Shown here: positions 36,107 through 44,106 of the stretch, in pieces
How positions within the stretch are numbered: position 1 is the stretch's first letter
Layout: each line of letters starts with the position of its first letter
NCBI RefSeq assembly: GCF_946478785.1
Contig: NZ_CAMLDD010000027.1
Location: 1-64,000 of the forward strand
Reading direction: 5' to 3'
DNA length: 64,000 bases
Origin: an uncultured Flavobacterium sp.
GTDB taxonomy: Bacteria > Bacteroidota > Bacteroidia > Flavobacteriales > Flavobacteriaceae
Notes under the pieces: model-generated
The model's input: only the letters and a program-made list of their open reading frames with translations
Databases searched by the model: none
Told to the model about the DNA's origin: nothing
Translations under genes and position numbers: made by a program

Positions 36107-36537
36107 TGGAAGCTACTATACTCTTAGAAAAAGAAGCTGTTGGAAATTTATTACCGCAGAAGTTTCCTTTTGTAATGGTAGACCGTATGCTTTCCTATTC
36201 TGAAACTTCATTGGTTGCAGGTCTGAAAATTGAGAATGACAATATTTTTGTAGAAGAAAACGCTTTTTTGGAAGCAGGTTTAATAGAACATATGGCGCAG
36301 TCGGTAGCTTTGCATACCGGTTATCAGTTTTTTTTGAAAAACGAAATTGCACCAACCGGCTACATTGGTTCTATTAAAGATATTGAGATCAAAAAACTTC
36401 CAAAAATCAACGACACGATTCAATCAAACATTACGATTTTACAGGAATTTGGCGGAATCACTTTGGTTGACATTGTTACTTTTTTGAACAATGAAGAAAT
36501 TGCAAGCGGACAAATGAAAACCGTTTTAGCCAAATAA
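36106..36537 (+). CDS. Hotdog-fold 3-hydroxyacyl-ACP dehydratase-like protein A
   Basis: 143 aa from ATG 36106, which overlaps the darB stop; an upstream TTG at 36100 would add two residues and is less likely. Sequence LLPQKFPFVMVDRML and EAGLIEHMAQSVALHTGYQ follow the FabZ-like (ApeP) hotdog pattern, though the usual FPFxxxD/E histidine pattern is altered. Probably dehydrates hydroxyacyl intermediates of the polyene. Followed after 6 bp by a second hotdog protein; they may form a heterodimer. Confidence 0.75.
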   Translation: MEATILLEKEAVGNLLPQKFPFVMVDRMLSYSETSLVAGLKIENDNIFVEENAFLEAGLIEHMAQSVALHTGYQFFLKNEIAPTGYIGSIKDIEIKKLPKINDTIQSNITILQEFGGITLVDIVTFLNNEEIASGQMKTVLAK

Positions 36538-36543
36538 CACTAT

Positions 36544-37011
36544 ATGAAAGTAGGAGTTGACATCCAAAATTATTTGCCTCATCGCGCCCCAATGCTGATG
36601 GTCGATTTGATTCTGGATATCGATGCCAACTTTGTAGAAACCATATTTTTAATCAAAGAAGACAATATTTTTGTCGATAAAAACATTTTTACAGAAGCCG
36701 GGTTAATAGAAAATACAGCGCAGACTTGTTCGTCAATTGTCGGCAAAAAGTATTTTTTTGATGAAGATGGCACAGAAAATGAGAATGTTAACGTTATAGG
36801 TTTTATCAGCGCCTTAAAAAATCTGAAAATACATTCATTGCCAAAAGTCGGCGATAGTATTACCACCAAAGCAACTTTGGTTTCAAAATTTGTTGGCGAC
36901 GATTATACTTTATGCACGATGAGCTGCGAAAGCTTGCTCGAAGATCAACTACTTTTAGAATGCGAAATTAATTTGTTTATTCAAAAGACGATTTCGGTCG
37001 AAGGACAATGA
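36544..37011 (+). CDS. Hotdog-fold 3-hydroxyacyl-ACP dehydratase-like protein B
   Basis: 155 aa. YLPHRAPMLMVDLIL and EAGLIENTAQTCSSIVG parallel the upstream gene position by position, so the pair arose by duplication. The conserved His in LPHRAPM, as in FabZ, is present here, whereas the upstream copy has LPQKFPF. One active and one structural subunit is a plausible reading. Confidence 0.75.
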   Translation: MKVGVDIQNYLPHRAPMLMVDLILDIDANFVETIFLIKEDNIFVDKNIFTEAGLIENTAQTCSSIVGKKYFFDEDGTENENVNVIGFISALKNLKIHSLPKVGDSITTKATLVSKFVGDDYTLCTMSCESLLEDQLLLECEINLFIQKTISVEGQ

Positions 37012-37023
37012 TTAAATAAGGAA

Positions 37024-37281
37024 ATGGACACAACAAAGAAACCAATTTATCATTTTTCAATTCGAATAGGAATTTTAATATTGCTACTCATTGTCTTTTT
37101 TATAAAAGTAAACGCCGATGAAATAGCATTTTTTTTAAGTCAAGCTTTCTGTCTATTTCTCTTATTAGAGATGATTTATTTTTTTATCAAAAAAAACAAG
37201 AAATTAGCCCTAATAAATCTTATCTTATTAATTATAATCGAAATATTACCAATTTTGATTTTTATACGATTAATGGTATAG
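37024..37281 (+). CDS. Small membrane protein
   Basis: 85 aa, almost entirely hydrophobic: helices about 12-29, 33-54 and 62-82, with a lysine patch IKKNKK between the last two. No family recognised. It sits in the operon between the dehydratase pair and the 134-aa conserved protein. Possibly an accessory to the membrane-bound pigment assembly, but nothing in the sequence proves it. Confidence 0.6.
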   Translation: MDTTKKPIYHFSIRIGILILLLIVFFIKVNADEIAFFLSQAFCLFLLLEMIYFFIKKNKKLALINLILLIIIEILPILIFIRLMV

Positions 37282-37297
37282 ATTAAAAAAAACCGTC

Positions 37298-37702
37298 ATG
37301 GAAAAAGAAAATGTACCTCAACACGATGGAAATTTAAGCAAAAAGAACCTTAAAGAACTTGTTTATGCTACCGATGAAAATGGCAATTACACAACCGCTT
37401 TAAGTACAGGCTGGGAACCAAAAGCCATAGCACTTTCCAACGCAATCAATGACATAAAAGAACGTGCCGAAGAAGCCAAACTAAAAGTTCAGAGCGGAGA
37501 ATTAAGTCCTATTTGCTATTATATGGAACTCAATAAAATGGATCTTACAATTCTTGCCGGTTATGTTGATATGTGGAGATGGCGTGTCAAAAGACATTTT
37601 AAACCAGCCGTTTTCGCGAAACTAAACGAGAAAATTTTACAAAAATATGCTGACGCTTTTGACATTTCAATAGCCGAATTAAAAAACTTTAAAACAGATT
37701 AA
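37298..37702 (+). CDS. Conserved hypothetical protein of the flexirubin cluster
   Basis: 134 aa, soluble and helical (IALSNAINDIKERAEEAKLKV), with a C-terminal segment reading as a short helix-turn-helix-like pair (KYADAFDISIAELKNF). No catalytic motif. Its stop overlaps the BtrH-like start (TAATG), hinting at translational coupling. May be a scaffold or regulator; function unknown. Confidence 0.65.
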   Translation: MEKENVPQHDGNLSKKNLKELVYATDENGNYTTALSTGWEPKAIALSNAINDIKERAEEAKLKVQSGELSPICYYMELNKMDLTILAGYVDMWRWRVKRHFKPAVFAKLNEKILQKYADAFDISIAELKNFKTD

Positions 37703-38700
37703 TGCAAGTTTCTTTTACACACCATCAATCTGCTCATTGTGAAAATGGAGTAGCGTCAAATTTGCTGAAAAATAGCGGACTGAACATCAGCGAACCGATG
37801 GTTTTCGGAATTGGTTCCGGACTTTTGTTCGTGTATTTGCCTTTTATAAAAGTGAATCACGCACCGGCCATCAGTTACAGAACTTTGCCCGGACAGATTT
37901 TTAATAAAGTCGCAAGCCGTCTAAATCTTAGAATAAAAAGACAAAAATTTTCGTCGGTTTCAAATGCCACTAAAGCATTGGATGAAAATTTAAAAAATAA
38001 TATTCCAACCGGATTGCAAGTTGGCGTTTACAACCTTACTTATTTTCCCGATGAATACCGTTTTCATTTCAACGCACACAATTTAGTCGTTTACGGAAAA
38101 ACTGAAACCAATTATTTGATCAGCGATCCTGTGATGGAAACTGTTACGACTTTAACGCATGCCGAATTAGACAAAGTACGTTTTGCCAAAGGGGCTTTTG
38201 CGCCAAAAGGCCAAATGTATTACCCAATTCAGGTGCAGGGTAAAGTTGATTTTAAAAGTGCCATCATCAAAGGAATCAAGGATACGTGCCGTACTATGCT
38301 CGCACCAATGCCTATTGTAGGGGTTCGCGGCATTAGATTCGTTTCCCGCCGAATCAGAAAATGGCCAGCCAAACATGGTGTCAGAAAAGCCAATCATTAC
38401 TTGGCACAAATGGTGCGCATGCAGGAAGAAATTGGAACCGGAGGCGGTGGTTTCCGTTTTATTTATGCCGCGTTTTTACAGGAAGCTTCAGTTGTTTTGG
38501 GTAATGAAGAATTAAAAACGCTTTCAAAAGAAATGACACAGATTGGAGATTCCTGGAGAGATTTTGCTGTTGAAGCGTCCCGAATTTACAAAAACAGAAG
38601 TGCCAAAGAAGATGCTTACAACGCTATTGCTGATGAACTTTTGGACATTGCCAATCGCGAAGAAATCTTTTTCAAAAAACTAAAAAAAGCAATTAGCTAA
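37702..38700 (+). CDS. BtrH-like (N-terminal domain) putative acyltransferase
   Basis: 332 aa. The start THHQSAHCENGVASNLLKNSG carries His-Cys pattern of the BtrH N-terminal domain; a second conserved His lies in FHFNAHNLVVYGK near 108-120, and YLISDPV follows, as in cysteine-peptidase-like folds. In butirosin synthesis BtrH moves an acyl chain from an ACP onto an acceptor. By analogy this protein could transfer the polyene acyl from ACP to the resorcinol hydroxyl. The C-terminal 130 residues are helical and not part of that domain. Confidence 0.7.
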   Translation: MQVSFTHHQSAHCENGVASNLLKNSGLNISEPMVFGIGSGLLFVYLPFIKVNHAPAISYRTLPGQIFNKVASRLNLRIKRQKFSSVSNATKALDENLKNNIPTGLQVGVYNLTYFPDEYRFHFNAHNLVVYGKTETNYLISDPVMETVTTLTHAELDKVRFAKGAFAPKGQMYYPIQVQGKVDFKSAIIKGIKDTCRTMLAPMPIVGVRGIRFVSRRIRKWPAKHGVRKANHYLAQMVRMQEEIGTGGGGFRFIYAAFLQEASVVLGNEELKTLSKEMTQIGDSWRDFAVEASRIYKNRSAKEDAYNAIADELLDIANREEIFFKKLKKAIS

Positions 38701-38707
38701 CTATATT

Positions 38708-39460
38708 TTGAATTCCATCATAAAAATAGAATCCCTTTCGAAAAAGTACAAAGACGCAGAAATGTTTTCTTTGAACGACGTTTCGCTGGACATAAATGAA
38801 GGTCAGATTTTTGGATTATTAGGTCCGAATGGCGCCGGAAAAACCACTTTAATCTCCATGCTCTGCGGATTGATTAAACCAACTTCAGGACATTTTACCA
38901 TTAATGATTTGGATTATTCGCATCATTCCTCCAAAATCAAAAAAATTATTGGTGTTGTTCCTCAGGAATATGCGTTATATCCAACATTGACAGCGCGAGA
39001 AAATCTGCATTATTTTGGAAGCATGTACGGCTTGAAAGGCTCTTATTTAAAAGACAAAGTAATCGAAACTTTACATCTTTTAGGGCTTTTAAAATTTGCG
39101 GATAAACGCATTGAAACTTTTTCGGGCGGAATGAAACGCAGAGTCAATTTGATTGCCGGGATTCTGCACAATCCTAAAGTTTTATTTTTGGATGAACCAA
39201 CCGTTGGTGTTGATGTTCAATCTAAAAATGCCATTTTGGATTATTTAAAACTCTTAAACCAAAACGGAACTACGATTATTTATACCTCGCATCATTTGGC
39301 TGAAGCCGAAGATTTCTGTGACACCATTGCCATTTTAGACCGAGGCCGAATTTACGCACAAGGCACGCCATCAACTTTGATTGCTTCTGTTGAAGAAGCG
39401 AAAAATCTTGAAGAAGTTTTTATTTCATTAACCGGTAAAGACTTTAGGGATGCTATATAA
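38708..39460 (+). CDS. ABC transporter ATP-binding protein
   Basis: 250 aa. Walker A GPNGAGKTT (about 39-47), Q-loop VVPQEYALYPT, signature FSGGMKRR and Walker B VLFLDEPTVG. The start is TTG at 38708; no in-frame ATG lies near enough to keep the first strand. Overlaps the permease start by 11 bp. DrrA-like subfamily, exporter type. Likely moves pigment or a precursor across the inner membrane. Confidence 0.9.
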   Translation: MNSIIKIESLSKKYKDAEMFSLNDVSLDINEGQIFGLLGPNGAGKTTLISMLCGLIKPTSGHFTINDLDYSHHSSKIKKIIGVVPQEYALYPTLTARENLHYFGSMYGLKGSYLKDKVIETLHLLGLLKFADKRIETFSGGMKRRVNLIAGILHNPKVLFLDEPTVGVDVQSKNAILDYLKLLNQNGTTIIYTSHHLAEAEDFCDTIAILDRGRIYAQGTPSTLIASVEEAKNLEEVFISLTGKDFRDAI

Positions 39461-40733
39461 AATTTGGATGTCGATCGTAAAAGAATTTTTATTACTTAAA
39501 AGAGATTTAGGCGGTTTGATCATTCTGTTCATCATGCCATTGGTCCTTGTCATCACGGTTACTATCATTCAGGACAGCACTTTTAAATCCGTTACTGATA
39601 CTAAAATTCAGATTTTATTGGTTGATAACGACAAAGGTTCGGTTTCAAAAACGGTTTTTGATAATCTGCAGAGAAACAATTCATTCAGTGTTGTAACGCA
39701 AATCGACAATCAGCCTATTACAGAAGAAATTGCCAGAGAAAATGTTTACAAAGGTAAATTCAAGCTGGCGATTGTGATTCCGAAAAATCTAAGTGTCGAT
39801 TTACAAGCCAAAGTAGATCAGAATGTGCAAAATATTGTGAGCAAAATGGGTTTGACCGATTCTGTTGCCCAACCCAAAACTGCAAAAGTTTTACAGCAAA
39901 AAGAAGTAAAATTGTATTTTGATCCAGCTGTTCAAATGAGTTTCAAAACTTCGGTTATGAACGCCATTGATAAGATGATTTCTCAGATTGAAACCAAGTC
40001 GATTTACACGACTTTTCAGAATCAGTTAGGAGAAGAAAATGCGCAATTCGATCAAAAGAGTTTTATCACTTTTAAAGAAATTATTCCGAGAATAAACAAC
40101 AAAGAAGTGTTGCCAAATTCGGTTCAGCATAACGTTCCGGCCTGGACACTTTTTGCGATCTTTTTTATTGTGATTCCATTGTCTATTAATATTGTAAAGG
40201 AAAAATCACAGGGAACCTTTGTCCGTTTACTGACCAATCCGGTTTCGAATTTAATTGTCATTATCGGAAAGACCATTACGTATTTGATCATTTGTATGAT
40301 TCAATTTTATATGATGGTAGCCGTTGCTATTTTCCTTTTTCCACAGATCGGTTTGCCTCCATTAAATGTCGAAGGGCATTTATTTTTAATGAGTGTCGTT
40401 GCTTTATTTTCAGGTTTTGCTGCCATCGGTTTCGGAATTTTATTAGGCACTGTTGCGAGTACACAGGAACAATCGGCTCCGTTTGGTGCCACAAGTGTAA
40501 TTATTCTGGCTGCCGTGGGAGGTGTTTGGGTTCCTGTTTTTGCGATGCCAAAAATCATGCAAATCATTGCCAAATCATCACCTATGAACTGGGGATTAGA
40601 AGCTTTTTATGATGTGTTATTGCGCAACGTTTCTTTCGTCGAAATCATCCCAAAAATAAGTTTGCTATTTTTGTTCTTTATAATCACAACTTCCATTGCC
40701 TTATTTTATGACAAAAAGAAAAGAACAGTATAA
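39450..40733 (+). CDS. ABC-2 type transporter permease
   Basis: 427 aa. One N-terminal helix (about 21-40), a large extracytoplasmic domain to about residue 225, then five helices, as in YhhJ/DrrB-type permeases. A natural partner of the upstream ATPase. Overlaps the thioesterase gene by 26 bp at its 3' end. Confidence 0.88.
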   Translation: MLYKIWMSIVKEFLLLKRDLGGLIILFIMPLVLVITVTIIQDSTFKSVTDTKIQILLVDNDKGSVSKTVFDNLQRNNSFSVVTQIDNQPITEEIARENVYKGKFKLAIVIPKNLSVDLQAKVDQNVQNIVSKMGLTDSVAQPKTAKVLQQKEVKLYFDPAVQMSFKTSVMNAIDKMISQIETKSIYTTFQNQLGEENAQFDQKSFITFKEIIPRINNKEVLPNSVQHNVPAWTLFAIFFIVIPLSINIVKEKSQGTFVRLLTNPVSNLIVIIGKTITYLIICMIQFYMMVAVAIFLFPQIGLPPLNVEGHLFLMSVVALFSGFAAIGFGILLGTVASTQEQSAPFGATSVIILAAVGGVWVPVFAMPKIMQIIAKSSPMNWGLEAFYDVLLRNVSFVEIIPKISLLFLFFIITTSIALFYDKKKRTV

Positions 40734-41157
40734 CGAAGCCGATTTTCTAACCGTTTCGCACGAAATCAGAATTCGCTTTAACGAAACTGATCCGCTTGGA
40801 ATCGTTTGGCACGGCCATTATATTACCTATTTTGAAGATGGAAGAGAAGCCTTTGGACGAAAACACGGACTTACCTATTTAGATATTGGCAATACCGGTT
40901 ACACAACACCCATTGTAAAATCAAAATGCGAACATAAATTGTCTTTGCGTTACGGCGATGTTGTAACGATTGAAACTACAGTTGTAGACACACCAGCCGC
41001 AAAAATGATTTACCGTTTTAAAATCATAGACGAAAAAGGCGAAGTGGCCTGCACAGGAGAAACCGTCCAAGTATTTTTAGATAAAGAAGGGAATCTAATG
41101 CTGACGAATCCTCCTTTTTATGAGGAATGGAAACGAAAAGTGGGATTGCTGTTATAA
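40708..41157 (+). CDS. 4HBT-type acyl-ACP/acyl-CoA thioesterase
   Basis: 149 aa from ATG 40708 (an ATG four codons upstream is possible). Hotdog fold with the YbgC-type motif RFNETDPLGIVWHGHYITYFEDGREAF split around Asp and His; a thioesterase Asp-His pair is visible. It may release the finished polyene acid or resorcinol precursor chain, or hydrolyse stalled chains. Such thioesterases are regular members of aryl polyene clusters. Confidence 0.8.
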   Translation: MTKRKEQYNEADFLTVSHEIRIRFNETDPLGIVWHGHYITYFEDGREAFGRKHGLTYLDIGNTGYTTPIVKSKCEHKLSLRYGDVVTIETTVVDTPAAKMIYRFKIIDEKGEVACTGETVQVFLDKEGNLMLTNPPFYEEWKRKVGLLL

Positions 41158-41160
41158 ACA

Positions 41161-41227
41161 CGAATTACACCAATTTACACAAATTAAAAATCGTGTAAAT
41201 CCGCTTAAATCAGTGTCATCCGCGTTC
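41161..41227. repeat. Intergenic repeat, second copy of the TTTAAATC..GTCATC type
   Basis: The right side CTTAAATCAGTGTCATCCGCG parallels the right arm of the repeat at 32179-32268; the left side (ATTACACCAATTTACACAAATT) resembles the third copy at 51073. It lies between the thioesterase and a ketosynthase. Confidence 0.45.
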
Positions 41228-41255
41228 CATTTCAGCATTCAATAAAAATCAAAAA

Positions 41256-42395
41256 ATGACAAGAGAAGTATATATAAATGAAACCAATTGTATCACGCCT
41301 TTAGGTTTTGATGTTGACTCCAACATTGAAGCGATTTTGCGTGGCGATTCCGGAATTCAATTGCATCAGGATATTTCCTTGATGCCGAATCCGTTTTATG
41401 CTTCTGTAATTGCTAATGAAAAAATAAACAGTGCTTTTGAAAAAATAAGCACTGACACCAAATATTCCCGTTTAGAGAAAATGATGATATTGGCTTTAGA
41501 GCCGATAGTCAAAAATTCCGGAGTTGAATTGAATTCGAAAACGGCTTTTATACTTTCAACTACAAAAGGAAATGTTACGGCTTTAATAGAGAATTCTGAA
41601 GCGAGTTTTCAAAACGCGCATTTAGATGTTTTGGCAAAAAATGTTTCCGATTTCTTCGGTTTCCAAACAACGCCAATTGTTATTTCGAATGCCTGTGTTT
41701 CCGGAATTTTAGCGATTTCAGTTGCTAAAAGAATGATTCAGTCGGAACTTTATGATAACATTTTTGTCGTTGCCGGCGACGAAGTTTCAGAGTTCGTTTT
41801 GTCTGGTTTTAATGCTTTTCAGGCGATGAGCGATTTGCCTTGTAAACCGTATTCAAAGAACAGAACCGGAGTAAGTTTAGGCGAAGCAACTGCTGTTGTT
41901 TTAATTTCGGCGGAAGCCAGAAATGCTAAAATAAAAATAACGGGAGACAGTTCTATAAACGACGCCAATCATATTTCAGGTCCGTCAAGAACAGGCGAAG
42001 GTTTGTTTAGAAGTATTCAGAATGCGATGAAAGAAGCGCAAATAAATTCAAATCAAATCGATTATATTTCAGCACACGGAACAGCAACTCCGTTCAACGA
42101 CGAAATGGAAGCGATTGCCCTGAATCGATTAGCTTTACAAAAAGTTCCGGTCAATAGTTTAAAAGGATTTTATGGTCATACTTTAGGTGCTTCAGGATTA
42201 TTGGAAACGGTAATTGCGATTGAATCTGCGAATCAAAATCAACTTTTTGAATCGAAAGGTTTTGATGAAATCGGCATAAGCGAAACGATTAATGTTATTC
42301 AGAAAAATAAAGAGGCAATGATTGATATATTTTTGAAAACAGCTTCTGGATTTGGAGGTTGTAATACGGCTGTGGTTTTTGAGAAAGTGAAATAA
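41256..42395 (+). CDS. Beta-ketoacyl-ACP synthase of the polyene pathway
   Basis: 379 aa. Cys147 in SNACVSGIL, His in SAHGTATPFND and His in YGHTLGASG give an intact Cys-His-His triad. Slightly shorter than FabF. Condensing enzyme; probably pairs with one of the other KS-like proteins downstream. Ends 1 bp before the Fic gene. Confidence 0.85.
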   Translation: MTREVYINETNCITPLGFDVDSNIEAILRGDSGIQLHQDISLMPNPFYASVIANEKINSAFEKISTDTKYSRLEKMMILALEPIVKNSGVELNSKTAFILSTTKGNVTALIENSEASFQNAHLDVLAKNVSDFFGFQTTPIVISNACVSGILAISVAKRMIQSELYDNIFVVAGDEVSEFVLSGFNAFQAMSDLPCKPYSKNRTGVSLGEATAVVLISAEARNAKIKITGDSSINDANHISGPSRTGEGLFRSIQNAMKEAQINSNQIDYISAHGTATPFNDEMEAIALNRLALQKVPVNSLKGFYGHTLGASGLLETVIAIESANQNQLFESKGFDEIGISETINVIQKNKEAMIDIFLKTASGFGGCNTAVVFEKVK

Positions 42396-42396
42396 T

Positions 42397-42978
42397 ATGG
42401 AAAATCAAACAAACTGGACACCATTCCCTGATGATAATTTACTTGGTTTGACTGATAAAAATCAAATCAATGAATATGAAGCAACTGGTATTGCCAAGGC
42501 TGAACTTTTTGTTTTTGAATTAGAATCCGATATTGAATTTTCAACAACTCTTATTTTAGAAATTCATAAAATTGCTTTTGGACAACTTTATGATTGGGCT
42601 GGAAAATGGAGAACTACAGAGGTTTCTGTCGGCCAACTAATTCCTCCAAAACCTGTAATGGTTTTACAAGCGATGTATCAATTTATAGACAACCTTAATT
42701 ATAAAATTTCTATTTCAAAAACTCTTAATGAACAAATTGATTGTCTCGTTTATGCACATTATGAGTTTATAAAAATTCATCCGTTTAATAATGGAAATGG
42801 AAGAACCGGAAGAATTTTAATGAATCTTGTTGCACTAAAATTTGGCTATCAACCATTGGAATTATACTATCGAGAAGGAGAAAGCAGAAAGTTTTATATC
42901 AATGCAATGAAAGCGGCAGACAATGGAGATTTTAAAATACTAACTGAATTAATTAGTGAAGAATTGATCGCCTTTTAA
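42397..42978 (+). CDS. Fic/DOC-family protein
   Basis: 193 aa, with the complete catalytic motif HPFNNGNGR at residues 128-136 and LYDWAGKWR near 64-72. Fic proteins transfer AMP or other groups to protein side chains. No inhibitory S/TxxxE(G/N) helix is evident within it, as expected for a class where the antitoxin is separate. It sits between two ketosynthase genes in the pigment cluster, which has no obvious need for it. A small minus-strand ORF overlaps its last 30 bp. Confidence 0.85.
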   Translation: MENQTNWTPFPDDNLLGLTDKNQINEYEATGIAKAELFVFELESDIEFSTTLILEIHKIAFGQLYDWAGKWRTTEVSVGQLIPPKPVMVLQAMYQFIDNLNYKISISKTLNEQIDCLVYAHYEFIKIHPFNNGNGRTGRILMNLVALKFGYQPLELYYREGESRKFYINAMKAADNGDFKILTELISEELIAF

Positions 42979-43134
42979 TTCTTTGTCTTTTAAAATTCCA
43001 TTTACAATTTTTATGATTTTAGTTTTCGAAACTTGTTGATCTTCTAAGGACATTGTAGAAAATACAGTATCAGCAAGCACTTTTGACAAAAAGCTTTTCT
43101 GTTTTAGTTTCGGATATTTTTCGTAGAATTTCAT
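42949..43134 (-). CDS. Small ORF convergent with the Fic gene, possible antitoxin
   Basis: 61 aa, lysine-rich. A perfect minus-strand -7 box TAACTTTG lies at 43142-43149, a few bases before its ATG, though no well-spaced TTG follows. The sequence TMSLEDQ approximates the T/S-x-x-x-E inhibitory motif of Fic antitoxins, with Asp where Gly or Asn is usual. Coding status is not certain; the region could be non-coding. Confidence 0.4.
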   Translation of the reverse strand: MKFYEKYPKLKQKSFLSKVLADTVFSTMSLEDQQVSKTKIIKIVNGILKDKELKGDQFFTN

Positions 43135-43158
43135 ATCTTGACAAAGTTATAAAAAATA

Positions 43159-43773
43159 ATGACGCAAAAAACCTACATACAATCCTATATCACCATCCAA
43201 AACAACGAAATAGTTTTGAACGGAACTTCTGTATTCAAAATTGAACCCACTAATTTTGCTGATTTCTCCAAACAAGCGTATCGCAATTTTGACATTCAAT
43301 ATCCGAAGTTTTTTAAAATGGATGCTTTGAGTAAATTGGCTTTTTTAGGTGCCGAATTGCTTTTGAGCCCAATAACTTCTTCTGAGCAGGAAAACAATAT
43401 AGCTTTGGTTTTAGCCAATAAGTCATCGAGTTTAGATACTGATGTAAAGTATCAGGAATCTATTTCAGACAAAGAAAACTATTATCCGAGTCCGGCGGTT
43501 TTTGTTTATACCCTGCCCAATATTTGTCTTGGCGAAATAAGTATCCGCCATCAGCTTAAAAGTGAAAATTCTTTCTTTATATTTGACGCTTTCAATACCG
43601 AATTTATGTCGAATTATTCGAACATTTTATTAGATTCGGATAAAGCAGATTTGGTGCTTTGCGGTTGGGTAGAATTTTTTAATGACGATTACAAAGCCTT
43701 TCTTTGCACGATAAGCAAGGAAGAAAATACAAAATATAAAAACGAGACTATCAATACATTATATAATAAATAA
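43159..43773 (+). CDS. Short ketosynthase-like protein (KS N-terminal-domain relative)
   Basis: 204 aa. NICLGEISIRHQLKSENSFF and the preceding PSPAVFVYTLPN resemble the middle of a beta-ketoacyl synthase N-terminal domain (G-E-I-S-I-x-x-x-L-K). There is no active-site Cys or His pair, so it is not a condensing enzyme by itself. Followed after 2 bp by an ACP. It may be a structural partner or carrier-docking subunit in the aryl polyene KS set. Confidence 0.65.
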   Translation: MTQKTYIQSYITIQNNEIVLNGTSVFKIEPTNFADFSKQAYRNFDIQYPKFFKMDALSKLAFLGAELLLSPITSSEQENNIALVLANKSSSLDTDVKYQESISDKENYYPSPAVFVYTLPNICLGEISIRHQLKSENSFFIFDAFNTEFMSNYSNILLDSDKADLVLCGWVEFFNDDYKAFLCTISKEENTKYKNETINTLYNK

Positions 43774-43775
43774 GC

Positions 43776-44033
43776 ATGGAAGCATTAAAAGAAGAATTAA
43801 AAAATAAAATCATTACGACTTTAAACTTAGAAGATATTGCTATCGAAGATATTGCCGATAACGATCCTTTGTTTGGAGACGGTTTAGGTTTAGACTCAAT
43901 TGATGCACTTGAATTGATCGTCATTTTAGATAAGGATTACGGAATAAAATTAGTTGACCCGAAAGAAGGGAAATCAATTTTCCAGTCTATCGAGACAATG
44001 GCAGCATACATTAGCGCAAATAGAACTAAATAA
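43776..44033 (+). CDS. Acyl carrier protein (second of two)
   Basis: 85 aa. Phosphopantetheine Ser41 in GLGLDSIDALELIV. Two ACPs in one cluster probably serve the polyene and the resorcinol branches separately, an inference from pathway logic. It starts 2 bp after the short KS-like gene. Confidence 0.9.
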   Translation: MEALKEELKNKIITTLNLEDIAIEDIADNDPLFGDGLGLDSIDALELIVILDKDYGIKLVDPKEGKSIFQSIETMAAYISANRTK

Positions 44034-44039
44034 ATTTTA

Positions 44040-44106
44040 GACTTAGATTTCTTCTACAGAAATAATTTAGAATCCAAAGTCTAAAATCATAAATCTAAAA
44101 TCTAAA
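44040..44106. repeat. AT-rich intergenic repeat with AAATCTAAAATCTAAAAT units
   Basis: A 73-bp gap before the next ketosynthase contains tandem TCTAAAA-like units and no TAnnTTTG box. Tandem TCTAAAAT runs of this kind are common between Flavobacterium genes. Confidence 0.4.
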
